NCBI GenBank assembly: GCA_024648655.1
Contig: JAGGDZ010000138.1
Span: 1 to 24,148 of the forward strand
Source: Chloroflexota bacterium
GTDB taxonomy: Bacteria; Chloroflexota; Dehalococcoidia; Lucifugimonadales; JADFKI01
Direction of reading: 5' to 3'
Length of the DNA stretch: 24,148 bases
In this document: in pieces, positions 7,351 through 13,758 of the stretch
How the letters are laid out: every line of letters begins with the position of its first letter
Numbering within the stretch: the first letter of the stretch is position 1
Program-made: the position numbers and the translations under genes
The notes under the pieces: model-generated
Databases searched by the model: none
What the model was told of the DNA's origin: nothing
The model's input: the letters and a program-made list of their open reading frames with translations, nothing else

Positions 7351-8049
7351 ATGTTCGAAAGACCCGAAAGAGCAATGCTCGTCATCCCGCATCCCGACGA
7401 CGCCGAAGGTGGTGTCGGCGGCACTGTCGCCAAATGGGTCGCCGAAGGCACTGAGGTCGTCTTCGTCCTCTGCACAAACGGCGATAAGGGTACGAGCGAT
7501 CCCGATATGACCACCGAAAAGCTCGCTGCCATCCGAGAAAAAGAGCAGGCGGCAGCCGCAGAACATCTCGGCGTCAAAGAGGTCATATACTTACGCTACG
7601 GAGACGGCGAACTCGAAGATACCTCCAAGTTCCGAGGCGAGCTTGTCAAGGCAATCAGAAAGCACAAGCCCGATGTCGTCTTCTGCACCGACCCTTTCCG
7701 GCAGACTTTCTACCTGCACCGCGACCACCGAATCTCCGGGCAGGTCACGATTGACGCCGTATTCCCTTATGCTCGAGACTTCCTGCACTACAACGAGCAC
7801 ATTCAACAAGGCTTGGAAACGCACAAGGTTGGCGATGTCCTGATGTGGGGAACCGAGCATCCGGACACCTTCATAGACATCACCGACACCATCGAGGACA
7901 AGATAAACGCGCTCAAGAAGCACGCCAGCCAGGTCGCAGGCTCAGGCAGGGACGTTGACCATTTCGTCAAGGTCAATGCCCAGAATCAGGGACGCATGGC
8001 GAACATGCCCTATGCCGAAGGCTTCAGGCGCATACAGTTCCGCCGCTAA
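7351..8049 (+). CDS. PIG-L/LmbE family N-acetylglucosaminyl deacetylase-like protein
   Basis: A 232-aa zinc hydrolase of the PIG-L family, which removes N-acetyl groups from GlcNAc-type sugars (MshB, BshB, GlcNAc-PI deacetylase). The first zinc motif HPDDAEGGVGGTVAKW is at residues 14-29, with H14 and D17 as ligands and D16 as likely base. The second, YLHRDHR, is at residues 121-127. It is shorter than MshB (about 300 aa) and close to BshB-size members. There is no signal peptide, so it is cytoplasmic. The ATG at 7351 has a GAGAGG sequence somewhat far upstream (11 bases). It lies 80 bases before the PHP phosphatase gene, possibly in one transcript. Confidence 0.92.
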   Translation: MFERPERAMLVIPHPDDAEGGVGGTVAKWVAEGTEVVFVLCTNGDKGTSDPDMTTEKLAAIREKEQAAAAEHLGVKEVIYLRYGDGELEDTSKFRGELVKAIRKHKPDVVFCTDPFRQTFYLHRDHRISGQVTIDAVFPYARDFLHYNEHIQQGLETHKVGDVLMWGTEHPDTFIDITDTIEDKINALKKHASQVAGSGRDVDHFVKVNAQNQGRMANMPYAEGFRRIQFRR

Positions 8050-8103
8050 TCGGTTCATCAGTATGCCGGTTAGTCAGATTGACACATCAGCGTGCCGATT
8101 AGC
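8045..8103. repeat. Inverted and direct repeats between the PIG-L and PHP genes
   Basis: GCTAATCGG (8045-8053) is the perfect reverse complement of CCGATTAGC (8095-8103). Between the arms an imperfect 18-bp direct repeat begins CATCAG (8056-8073 and 8085-8102, three mismatches). The left arm overlaps the PIG-L stop. The loop is 41 nt and no T-run follows, so it is not a standard terminator. Confidence 0.7.
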
Positions 8104-8129
8104 TGAAAAACTGACAGTCTGAAAGACTC

Positions 8130-8873
8130 TTGTACGACCTTCACGCCCACATCCTGCCCGGCATAGACGACGGTCCCGCCGCAATCGAAGACTCCATCGA
8201 GATTGCGCGCATCGCCGCAGCCAATGGCACGCGCGCCATGCTGGCAACACCTCACCGCAAGGACGTAACCGAACTGTCATCCGTGGAGCGCATCCGCGAC
8301 CTGACCGCAGAACTCGGTTGCCGTATCCGCGAAGAGGGCATCCCCTTGTCTCTCACGCTCGGCATGGAGAATCACATCGACGCCGCGCTGCCCGCGGATG
8401 TCGCGGCAGGAAAGGCGCTCACGATGAACGGCTCGCGTTACATTCTCGTCGAGATGCCCTTCTTCGGCGACATCGAGGAGCATGACTATGTGGAGGACGC
8501 GCTGCGAGAACTGCAAGCGCAGCGAATGATACCCATATTCGCGCATCCGGAGCGCATCGAAGCCTTCCAACGACAGCCCGAACTGCTCGAACGCTACATC
8601 GGAATGGGTATGCTGAGCCAGCTTACGCGCGGCAGCCTGCTTGGGGACTGGGGTGAGGAAGTTCGTAACTTCTCCATCCAACTGCTGCGTAAGGGCATGG
8701 CGCATATCCTGTCTTCCGACACTCACTCGCCGCGCCCGCCACGCACACCGGAATTAGGCGAAGCCGCCAAAGTCGCAGCACAAATCGTAGGCTGTCATGA
8801 AGCCAAAGCAATAGTCTTCGACACACCTCGCGCCATCCTCAACGACGAACCCCCATCCTACCCATCCCGTTAG
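8130..8873 (+). CDS. PHP-domain phosphatase, CpsB/YwqE-like (putative tyrosine-protein phosphatase)
   Basis: A 247-aa PHP-fold metal-dependent phosphatase resembling CpsB/Wzb-type YwqE enzymes that dephosphorylate tyrosine kinases of polysaccharide export. Metal-site motifs are in order: DLHAHILPGIDDGP (H5, H7), ATPHR at about 40, LTLGMENHIDA, FAHPER at about 140, and SSDTHSPRPP at about 195. The length matches the family (about 250). The start is TTG at 8130; a weak GAAAGA precedes it, and starting later would lose the first metal ligands. No partner BY-kinase or Wzx/Wzy gene lies nearby, so the substrate could be different. It is convergent with the PPOX gene, six bases apart. Confidence 0.85.
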   Translation: MYDLHAHILPGIDDGPAAIEDSIEIARIAAANGTRAMLATPHRKDVTELSSVERIRDLTAELGCRIREEGIPLSLTLGMENHIDAALPADVAAGKALTMNGSRYILVEMPFFGDIEEHDYVEDALRELQAQRMIPIFAHPERIEAFQRQPELLERYIGMGMLSQLTRGSLLGDWGEEVRNFSIQLLRKGMAHILSSDTHSPRPPRTPELGEAAKVAAQIVGCHEAKAIVFDTPRAILNDEPPSYPSR

Positions 8874-8879
8874 CCTCTG

Positions 8880-9284
8880 CTACTCGTCAAGCCACCCTAT
8901 TATCTTCGTCGGCGTAATCGTGAGCAGGCAAAACTCCATCTCCTGCAGCGCTTGTCGGATGTATATTTCTCCTTCGACTTCACCCTTGTAGTGTATCGCC
9001 ATCGCGCGCACTTCATCCGGAATCCCTTCATCAGAAATTTCCGCCGTGCCGTTCACGATGACATACCCATACGGCGCTTCCTGGGTCGCAACAGACACCG
9101 CAACCCTTGCATCCTGCTGTATGTTACGCACCTTCACCGCCGTCGTCTGCGTGAACACCTTCACCACATCCCCGTCCCATCGAAACCACACCGGCGCCAC
9201 ATGAGGCGACCCGTCCGGATTCACGGTCGCAAGGTCCGCAATCATCGGACGGCTCAAGTATTCATCAATCTGTTCAGGACTCAT
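8880..9284 (-). CDS. PPOX-class flavin/F420-binding protein (pyridoxamine 5'-phosphate oxidase-like)
   Basis: The 134-aa protein has the split-barrel fold of the pyridoxamine-phosphate-oxidase superfamily: MIADLATVNPDGSPHVAPVW, VVKVFTQTTAVKVRNIQQD, RVAVSVATQE and YVIVNGTAEIS. Small members of this type bind FMN or the deazaflavin F420 and reduce diverse substrates; the ligand cannot be told by eye. The start is taken as ATG 9284 (MSPEQIDEYL), with GGAG nine bases upstream. An in-frame extension to 9356 runs through an 11-bp tandem duplication and is unlikely to be coding. It is the last gene of the pdxS-led - strand run, 87 bases after tmk. It should not be read as PdxH: it is too short and pdxST already supplies PLP. 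Confidence 0.85.
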   Translation of the reverse strand: MSPEQIDEYLSRPMIADLATVNPDGSPHVAPVWFRWDGDVVKVFTQTTAVKVRNIQQDARVAVSVATQEAPYGYVIVNGTAEISDEGIPDEVRAMAIHYKGEVEGEIYIRQALQEMEFCLLTITPTKIIGWLDE

Positions 9285-9316
9285 AGCTTCACACTCCACA
9301 TCGATCGTAAATATCG

Positions 9317-9338
9317 GAAAGCCCCCAGAAAGCCCCCA
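9317..9338. repeat. Perfect 11-bp tandem duplication
   Basis: GAAAGCCCCCA occurs at 9317-9327 and 9328-9338 without mismatch, in the spacer between tmk and the PPOX gene. Confidence 0.85.
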
Positions 9339-9371
9339 AGACAAAGAATTCATCAAACTGCTCTGCTGTCA

Positions 9372-10088
9372 TCAATTTGCACTCTCCATTACTGGGGTAA
9401 GTTCAGGAAACCTGTCGCACACTTCATCCCAAATCAACTCACTCACCCGGCGTTCAGGCAGCGTAGCATCTATCACGCAGAACCTATCAGGCTCATTCGC
9501 CACCAGTTCAAGGTAGCCTTGTCGCACGCGCTCGTGAAACTCCAACGGCTCATCCTCGAACCGCGCCCCTTCTTGCGCCCGCGCCTCACCCGCGTAAAGA
9601 ATGCTGTCGTCCAGTCTGAACCCTAGCTGAAGGTCTCCAATGCGCGTCAGCCCGTTCACGGGTGGTAGGTCCAGAAGAAAGGTCAAGCAGGGCATCGCCC
9701 CCCGGGTGGCGAGGGCATTCACAACGGCAACCTGCTCAATCGGAATCCCACGTCCGTATCCTTGATATGCCGATGTAGAGTCCACATATCTGTCCGCAAT
9801 CACGACTGCATTGGGCTGTGCGAGAAAGGATTGCAGCACCTTGAGAACAAGTTCGGCACGCGCCGCCGAAAACAGAAACAGCTCGGCCTCGGCAGAGATG
9901 GCACGCTCGCCGAGAAGACCGCGTTTAAGGATATCCCTAACATGCCAGCCCAGTTCAGTGGAACCCGGCTCGTGAACGAACTCCACTGCAAGCCCGCTAT
10001 TTCTGAGCCTCTCCGCCAGAATCTCAGCCTGCGTGGACTTCCCGCTGCCCTCGCCTCCCTCGAACGATATGAACACCGCCATGTCCAT
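9372..10088 (-). CDS. tmk: Thymidylate kinase
   Basis: This enzyme phosphorylates dTMP to dTDP. The P-loop FEGGEGSGKST is at residues 9-19. The dTMP-binding segment HEPGSTELGWHVRDIL and the DRYVDSTSAYQGYGRGI motif are present. The C-terminal FHERVRQGYLELVANEPDRF is typical of bacterial Tmk. The protein is 238 aa, longer than the usual 205-215. The excess sits between DLPPVNGLTRI and RFEDEPLEF, in the LID region, about 18 residues longer than in E. coli. The ATG at 10088 overlaps the stop of the upstream ATPase gene (TAATG), so the two are translationally coupled; a second ATG lies at 10082. Confidence 0.95.
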   Translation of the reverse strand: MDMAVFISFEGGEGSGKSTQAEILAERLRNSGLAVEFVHEPGSTELGWHVRDILKRGLLGERAISAEAELFLFSAARAELVLKVLQSFLAQPNAVVIADRYVDSTSAYQGYGRGIPIEQVAVVNALATRGAMPCLTFLLDLPPVNGLTRIGDLQLGFRLDDSILYAGEARAQEGARFEDEPLEFHERVRQGYLELVANEPDRFCVIDATLPERRVSELIWDEVCDRFPELTPVMESAN

Positions 10089-11692
10089 TACCGCCTGTAC
10101 ATGACCACGTGGCGTTTCGGCTCTCGCCCTTCGCTCGACGAATAGACTCCGCGCTCATTCGCAATCTTGTGCTGCAAGTGCCGCACATACGCCGCCTGAG
10201 GGCTGAGTTTCACCTGCATCTCGCCCTCTTCTAGCCGCGATGCCGCCTGCTCTGCCTCATCTATCGCCTCTGAGTGCTCCAACTCCATCTGTGCGTCCTG
10301 AGACTGCTTTCGCATCAGCGCCTGGACAAACTGCTGAATCTGCGCCAGCGTGTTCTTGCGAAGCACATAAACAGGCTTGCCACGCTGCTCTGCCAGCTGC
10401 AATGCTTGCGTGCTGCGCCGATAGTAGTTCTTCGTAGTCAGCAGCATATCTGCCTTGCCGAGGTCGGCTACCAATTCCACAGGCGCGTTGATGCCTCTTA
10501 CCGCCTGCATCAGCTTACCCTTGTTGATGCCATAGGGTAGTATGCTGACCGTCTTCATCGGAGCTAGGACCGGCTGCTCCTCAGGCGTTGACACTCCCCA
10601 TGCGCGCCTGGGCGTTTCACGCCTGTCCCGTCCGTTACGGCTCTCTCCATTGCCGTTGAACAGCGACGGCACTTTCGCCTCGGCGTGCGAGCGCTGCAAG
10701 CGTCCCAGCTCGTCAACAGTACGCAGTTGCGGTGAAATCGGATGCCCTCTCAGCATTCGGTCAACCACATCCGCCACATCTTCATGCACCACAACTTCGT
10801 TCCAGCCCTGTATCTCCACTAGAATATCGAACGTCGGCGGCGCGCGCCGCTCTCTTACGGTCTTCTGAGTCCCTCGCCGTCTCGCCTCGATGTCACCGAG
10901 CGTTACTGCCTCTACGCCGCCCACAAGGTCCGACAGCGTTGGGTTCATGATGAGATTGTCTAGGGTATTGCCGTGCGCCGTAGCGACAAGCTGCACGCCC
11001 CGCTCTGCAATCGTCCGCGCCGCGTCCGCGTCCGCTTCGATACCGATCTCGTCTATGACGATGACCTCCGGCATGTGGTTCTCAACGCCTTCGATCATCA
11101 CCGCATGCTGCAATGCCGGAGAGCGCACCTGCATGCGCCGCGCCCTGCCGATCCCCGGATGCGGAATGTCGCCGTCCCCGGCTATCTCGTTGGACGTATC
11201 CACGATGATGACGCGCTTCAGGGCATCGTCCGCGAGCACACGCGCAATCTCGCGCAGCATCGTCGTCTTGCCTACGCCCGGCTTGCCCAGCAGCAGAACG
11301 CTCTTGCCGCTCAGCACAAGGTCTTCGATTATGCGTATAGTGCCGTACACCGCCCTGCCAACTCGCAGGGTCAGCCCCACCACCTTGTCGGAACGATTGC
11401 GTATCGCCGATATGCGATGCAGCGTTCGCTCAATGCCAGCCCTGTTGTCCTCGCCGAACGAACTGATATTCTCTATCACATAGTCTATGTCCGACTGTGT
11501 AATTTCTTGGTTCGAAATCACGAGGCTCTCGCTCAGAAAGCGCGCTTCAGGCTCTCGCCCCAGGTCAAGCACCACCTCCAGAAGTTCGGTGACATCCTCG
11601 CGTCCCAGAAGCAACTCTCGGATGTACGGTGGCAGCGTATCGATCAAAGATTCAAGGTCAGTGTCCAAATGTGTTCTTAACAACTGAGTCAA
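10088..11692 (-). CDS. Ycf45/SpoIIIAA-like AAA ATPase with C-terminal R3H domain
   Basis: A 534-aa protein. The N-terminal helical region (DLESLIDTLPPYIRELLLGR) precedes an ATPase core with Walker A GKPGVGKTT (about residues 136-143), then VDTSNEIAGDGDIPHPGIG and Walker B EVIVIDEIG (about 209-216). A basic, variable linker (about 340-390) leads to a second globular part starting VSILPYGINKGKLMQAVR. The last 40 residues form an R3H-like single-strand nucleic-acid-binding motif (RHLQH, then SSSEGREPKRHVVMY). This is the layout of cyanobacterial and chloroflexal Ycf45, related to the sporulation ATPase SpoIIIAA; the cellular role is not well defined. The TTG start at 11692 has a perfect AGGAGG (11697-11702) four bases away. 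It lies between pdxT and tmk in one run. Confidence 0.9.
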   Translation of the reverse strand: MTQLLRTHLDTDLESLIDTLPPYIRELLLGREDVTELLEVVLDLGREPEARFLSESLVISNQEITQSDIDYVIENISSFGEDNRAGIERTLHRISAIRNRSDKVVGLTLRVGRAVYGTIRIIEDLVLSGKSVLLLGKPGVGKTTMLREIARVLADDALKRVIIVDTSNEIAGDGDIPHPGIGRARRMQVRSPALQHAVMIEGVENHMPEVIVIDEIGIEADADAARTIAERGVQLVATAHGNTLDNLIMNPTLSDLVGGVEAVTLGDIEARRRGTQKTVRERRAPPTFDILVEIQGWNEVVVHEDVADVVDRMLRGHPISPQLRTVDELGRLQRSHAEAKVPSLFNGNGESRNGRDRRETPRRAWGVSTPEEQPVLAPMKTVSILPYGINKGKLMQAVRGINAPVELVADLGKADMLLTTKNYYRRSTQALQLAEQRGKPVYVLRKNTLAQIQQFVQALMRKQSQDAQMELEHSEAIDEAEQAASRLEEGEMQVKLSPQAAYVRHLQHKIANERGVYSSSEGREPKRHVVMYRR

Positions 11693-11696
11693 GGAA

Positions 11697-11702
11697 CCTC
11701 CT
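11697..11702 (-). promoter_or_regulatory. Consensus Shine-Dalgarno deciding a TTG start
   Basis: AGGAGG on the - strand, followed by TTCC and then TTG (11692-11690). No in-frame ATG lies near, so this site fixes the TTG start of the Ycf45-like ATPase. Confidence 0.75.
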
Positions 11703-11789
11703 CGGCATCCATTTTGACCGGCTATTCAACTCCTTACACTTTACCACAGCATTGCAAATCTGCGTGAGACGGCAGCGGATCAGATTCGC

Positions 11790-12383
11790 TCATTTCGGCG
11801 CTCTAGCCATTCGCACAAACATCTCATGAATCCGCGAGTCGCCTGTGAGTTCGGGATGAAACGCGGTCGCCAGCATCCTGCCCTGACGCACTGCAACAGG
11901 GCGTCCGTCATCCAGAGCCGCCAGCACCTTCACTGACTCGCCCACACTGTTCACGACCGGTGCGCGTATGAAAACGCAATGAAATGGTGCACCGTCAATA
12001 TCTTCAAATTCGATGTCCGCCTCAAAGCTATCCACCTGTCTGCCAAATGCATTGCGGCTGACCTCAATGTCCATGAGTCGTAGAGGCTCCGGGCGTTTAT
12101 CCGTCAGACGGTTCGCAACGACAATCATGCCGGCGCATGTGCCCCAAATTGCCATCCCCTCCTGCGACCTCTGCCGCAGCGCGTCACGGAAGTCATACAT
12201 ATCGATCAGCTGAACGATAGTCGTGCTCTCGCCACCGGGAATTATCAGCCCGTCAATCTCGTCCAGCTGATGGGGCAGGCGAATTTCGGGGGCGTCAACG
12301 CCCAGGCGGGACAATGCCTGTCTATGCTCCAGGAAGTCGCCCTGCACGGCAAGCACTCCGATTCTTGGCAAGACGCTAGACAA
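11790..12383 (-). CDS. pdxT: Pyridoxal 5'-phosphate synthase glutaminase subunit
   Basis: This subunit hydrolyses glutamine and channels ammonia to PdxS in the DXP-independent PLP synthase. It opens PRIGVLAVQGDFLEH and has the GGEST substrate loop, nucleophile C83 in WGTCAGM, and the His/Glu pair H176-E178 in FHPEL. The length of 197 aa is typical. The start is taken as TTG 12383, one base after the pdxS stop at 12385. The frame remains open upstream into pdxS, but those residues are not PdxT-like. No clear Shine-Dalgarno is visible, so coupling to pdxS is likely. A 97-base gap separates it from the ATPase gene downstream. Confidence 0.95.
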   Translation of the reverse strand: MSSVLPRIGVLAVQGDFLEHRQALSRLGVDAPEIRLPHQLDEIDGLIIPGGESTTIVQLIDMYDFRDALRQRSQEGMAIWGTCAGMIVVANRLTDKRPEPLRLMDIEVSRNAFGRQVDSFEADIEFEDIDGAPFHCVFIRAPVVNSVGESVKVLAALDDGRPVAVRQGRMLATAFHPELTGDSRIHEMFVRMARAPK

Positions 12384-12384
12384 A

Positions 12385-13284
12385 CTACCAGCCCCGTACC
12401 GCGAGTTGCTCTTCTTCCGGCATGGTCCGCACATCCAGCCCCGGCATGGCAGCGCCCAATCCCTTGGATATGTCGGCGAGAATCTCCGGGGCGTTGTAGT
12501 GTGTAGTCGCTCTTACAATGGCTTCTGCCATAATCTCAGGATATTCGGACTTGAATATGCCGGAGCCGACAAACACGCCATCGACGCCGAGCTGCATCAT
12601 CAGCGCCGCGTCCGCCGGTGTAGCTATGCCGCCGGCCGCAAAATTGACCACAGGCATCTCACCAGTGTCATGAATCTGCCTCACCAGTTCGTAAGGTGCG
12701 CGCAAGTCTCTTGCGGTCGCCATCAGTTCATCGTCCGTCATATTCTGAATGCGCCGCATCTCACCGATGACCTTACGCGCATGCCGGACGGCCTCGACTA
12801 TGTTGCCCGTGCCCGCTTCACCCTTCGTGCGTATCATCGCAGCGCCCTCACCTATGCGTCGCAGCGCCTCCCCAAGGTCACGGCATCCGCACACGAAAGG
12901 CACCTTGAAATCGTGCTTGTTGATGTGGTTGTTCTCGTCGGCAGGCGTCAAGACCTCGGACTCGTCTATGTAGTCCACACCCATCGCTTCCAGAATTTGA
13001 GCCTCCACGAAGTGTCCGATACGCGCCTTCGCCATCACCGGAATCGTAACCGCATCTATAATCTCCGCGATCATCGCCGGATCAGACATTCGCGCCACAC
13101 CGCCGGCCTTCCGAATGTCCGAGGGCACACGCTCCAGCGCCATCACTGCCACTGCGCCTGCGTCTTCCGCAATCTTCGCGTGCTCAGGCGTGACGACATC
13201 CATTATCACGCCGCCCTTCAGCATCTGCGCCAGCCCCGACTTCACCCTGAATGTACCCGTCTCAGCAACTATATCGATTGCCAT
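12385..13284 (-). CDS. pdxS: Pyridoxal 5'-phosphate synthase lyase subunit
   Basis: PdxS forms PLP from ribose 5-phosphate, glyceraldehyde 3-phosphate and ammonia delivered by PdxT. The 299-aa sequence has D29 in GGVIMDVVTPEHA, the catalytic lysine K86 in IPVMAKARIGH, and the second lysine K154 in RTKGEAGTGN. These are offset by five from the well-studied B. subtilis residues D24, K81 and K149. The phosphate-binding FAAGGIATPADAALMMQLG and FVGSGIF are intact. ATG 13284 follows GGAGGG and is preferred over 13296. It is the first gene of the - strand run and is served by a strong-looking promoter at 13332-13360. PLP made here is the cofactor of the nearby threonine synthase. Confidence 0.97.
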   Translation of the reverse strand: MAIDIVAETGTFRVKSGLAQMLKGGVIMDVVTPEHAKIAEDAGAVAVMALERVPSDIRKAGGVARMSDPAMIAEIIDAVTIPVMAKARIGHFVEAQILEAMGVDYIDESEVLTPADENNHINKHDFKVPFVCGCRDLGEALRRIGEGAAMIRTKGEAGTGNIVEAVRHARKVIGEMRRIQNMTDDELMATARDLRAPYELVRQIHDTGEMPVVNFAAGGIATPADAALMMQLGVDGVFVGSGIFKSEYPEIMAEAIVRATTHYNAPEILADISKGLGAAMPGLDVRTMPEEEQLAVRGW

Positions 13285-13331
13285 AAGTCCCTCCATTTCA
13301 CTCCGCTCACTCCAAGCCCCACCATTATCGC

Positions 13332-13360
13332 AGTATAGTCCAGCCTAACCGTCTTATCAA
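13332..13360 (-). promoter_or_regulatory. Promoter of pdxS operon
   Basis: On the - strand TTGATA (13360-13355) and TATACT (13337-13332) are separated by exactly 17 bp. These are five-of-six matches to both sigma70 boxes. The start point would be near 13325, giving a 5' leader of about 40 bases before pdxS. It probably drives pdxS-pdxT-ATPase-tmk-PPOX. Confidence 0.7.
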
Positions 13361-13442
13361 TGCGTGCAATGGCGCAATGGGCGCATACTGGAATCACGCC
13401 AGATACCGCGCCGCGCCCCGTCCATCCCGTATGTTCATCCCG

Positions 13443-13448
13443 TATAAT
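13443..13448 (+). promoter_or_regulatory. Consensus -10 box upstream of small CxxC protein gene
   Basis: A perfect TATAAT lies 64 bases before the ATG at 13512. No good -35 is seen at 16-18 bp. The box sits in the second copy of an imperfect 13-bp tandem repeat beginning CATCCCGTAT (13423-13435 and 13436-13448). Confidence 0.3.
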
Positions 13449-13511
13449 GTTCTGTACCGTTAGCCTATTGTAATGTAACATCCTCGCCAAAGGTGAAATG
13501 CGAGAGATACC

Positions 13512-13706
13512 ATGCCGGTTAGAGCATTGTGCAATTTCAAGTGCAGAGATAGCGCACTCGGCAGCGCCGTACCCCAACGCCTCAGCTCGTTCGCCGAAGT
13601 GCGGCCCCTTCTTAGCCGTCCTTCGTCCAACGGAACAGGCTACTATCTCAGGCTGAAATGCGAGGAATGCGGCGAACTTCAGTGGATACTCTTCCCAACC
13701 AGATAG
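13512..13706 (+). CDS. Small hypothetical protein with CxxC motif (possible zinc-binding)
   Basis: A 64-aa frame starting MPVRALCNFKCRD and ending LRLKCEECGELQWILFPTR. The C-x2-C-G knuckle near the C-terminus and the C-x3-C near the start could together make a four-cysteine zinc site. I do not recognise the family. Codon choice looks like its neighbours and a TATAAT lies upstream. The ribosome-binding site is poor (GAGA). The opposite strand is also open through this stretch (13269-13754), but that frame lacks recognisable motifs. It stands alone between two - strand operons. It could be spurious. Confidence 0.45.
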   Translation: MPVRALCNFKCRDSALGSAVPQRLSSFAEVRPLLSRPSSNGTGYYLRLKCEECGELQWILFPTR

Positions 13707-13758
13707 CAACACAGGCATAACCGAAGCTATCCTGCACATTTCCATCCTGCACATTCTT

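Noticed and set aside
8880..9284. Annotation as PdxH pyridoxamine oxidase because it shares an operon with pdxST
   Set aside because: At 134 residues it is too short and lacks the PdxH C-terminal region; the broader PPOX class is all the sequence supports.
10973..11680. 235-codon + strand frame opposite the Ycf45-like ATPase
   Set aside because: Antisense shadow with no motifs; the - strand carries intact Walker A and B motifs.
12406..13338. 310-codon + strand frame opposite pdxS
   Set aside because: It is His/Arg-rich antisense text of a clearly recognised gene, a common by-product of GC-rich codon use.
13269..13754. Long - strand open frame of 161 codons covering the pdxS promoter and the small CxxC gene
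   Set aside because: It reads through the pdxS promoter and 5' end, has no recognisable domain, and conflicts with a + strand frame that has a CxxC motif and local -10 box.
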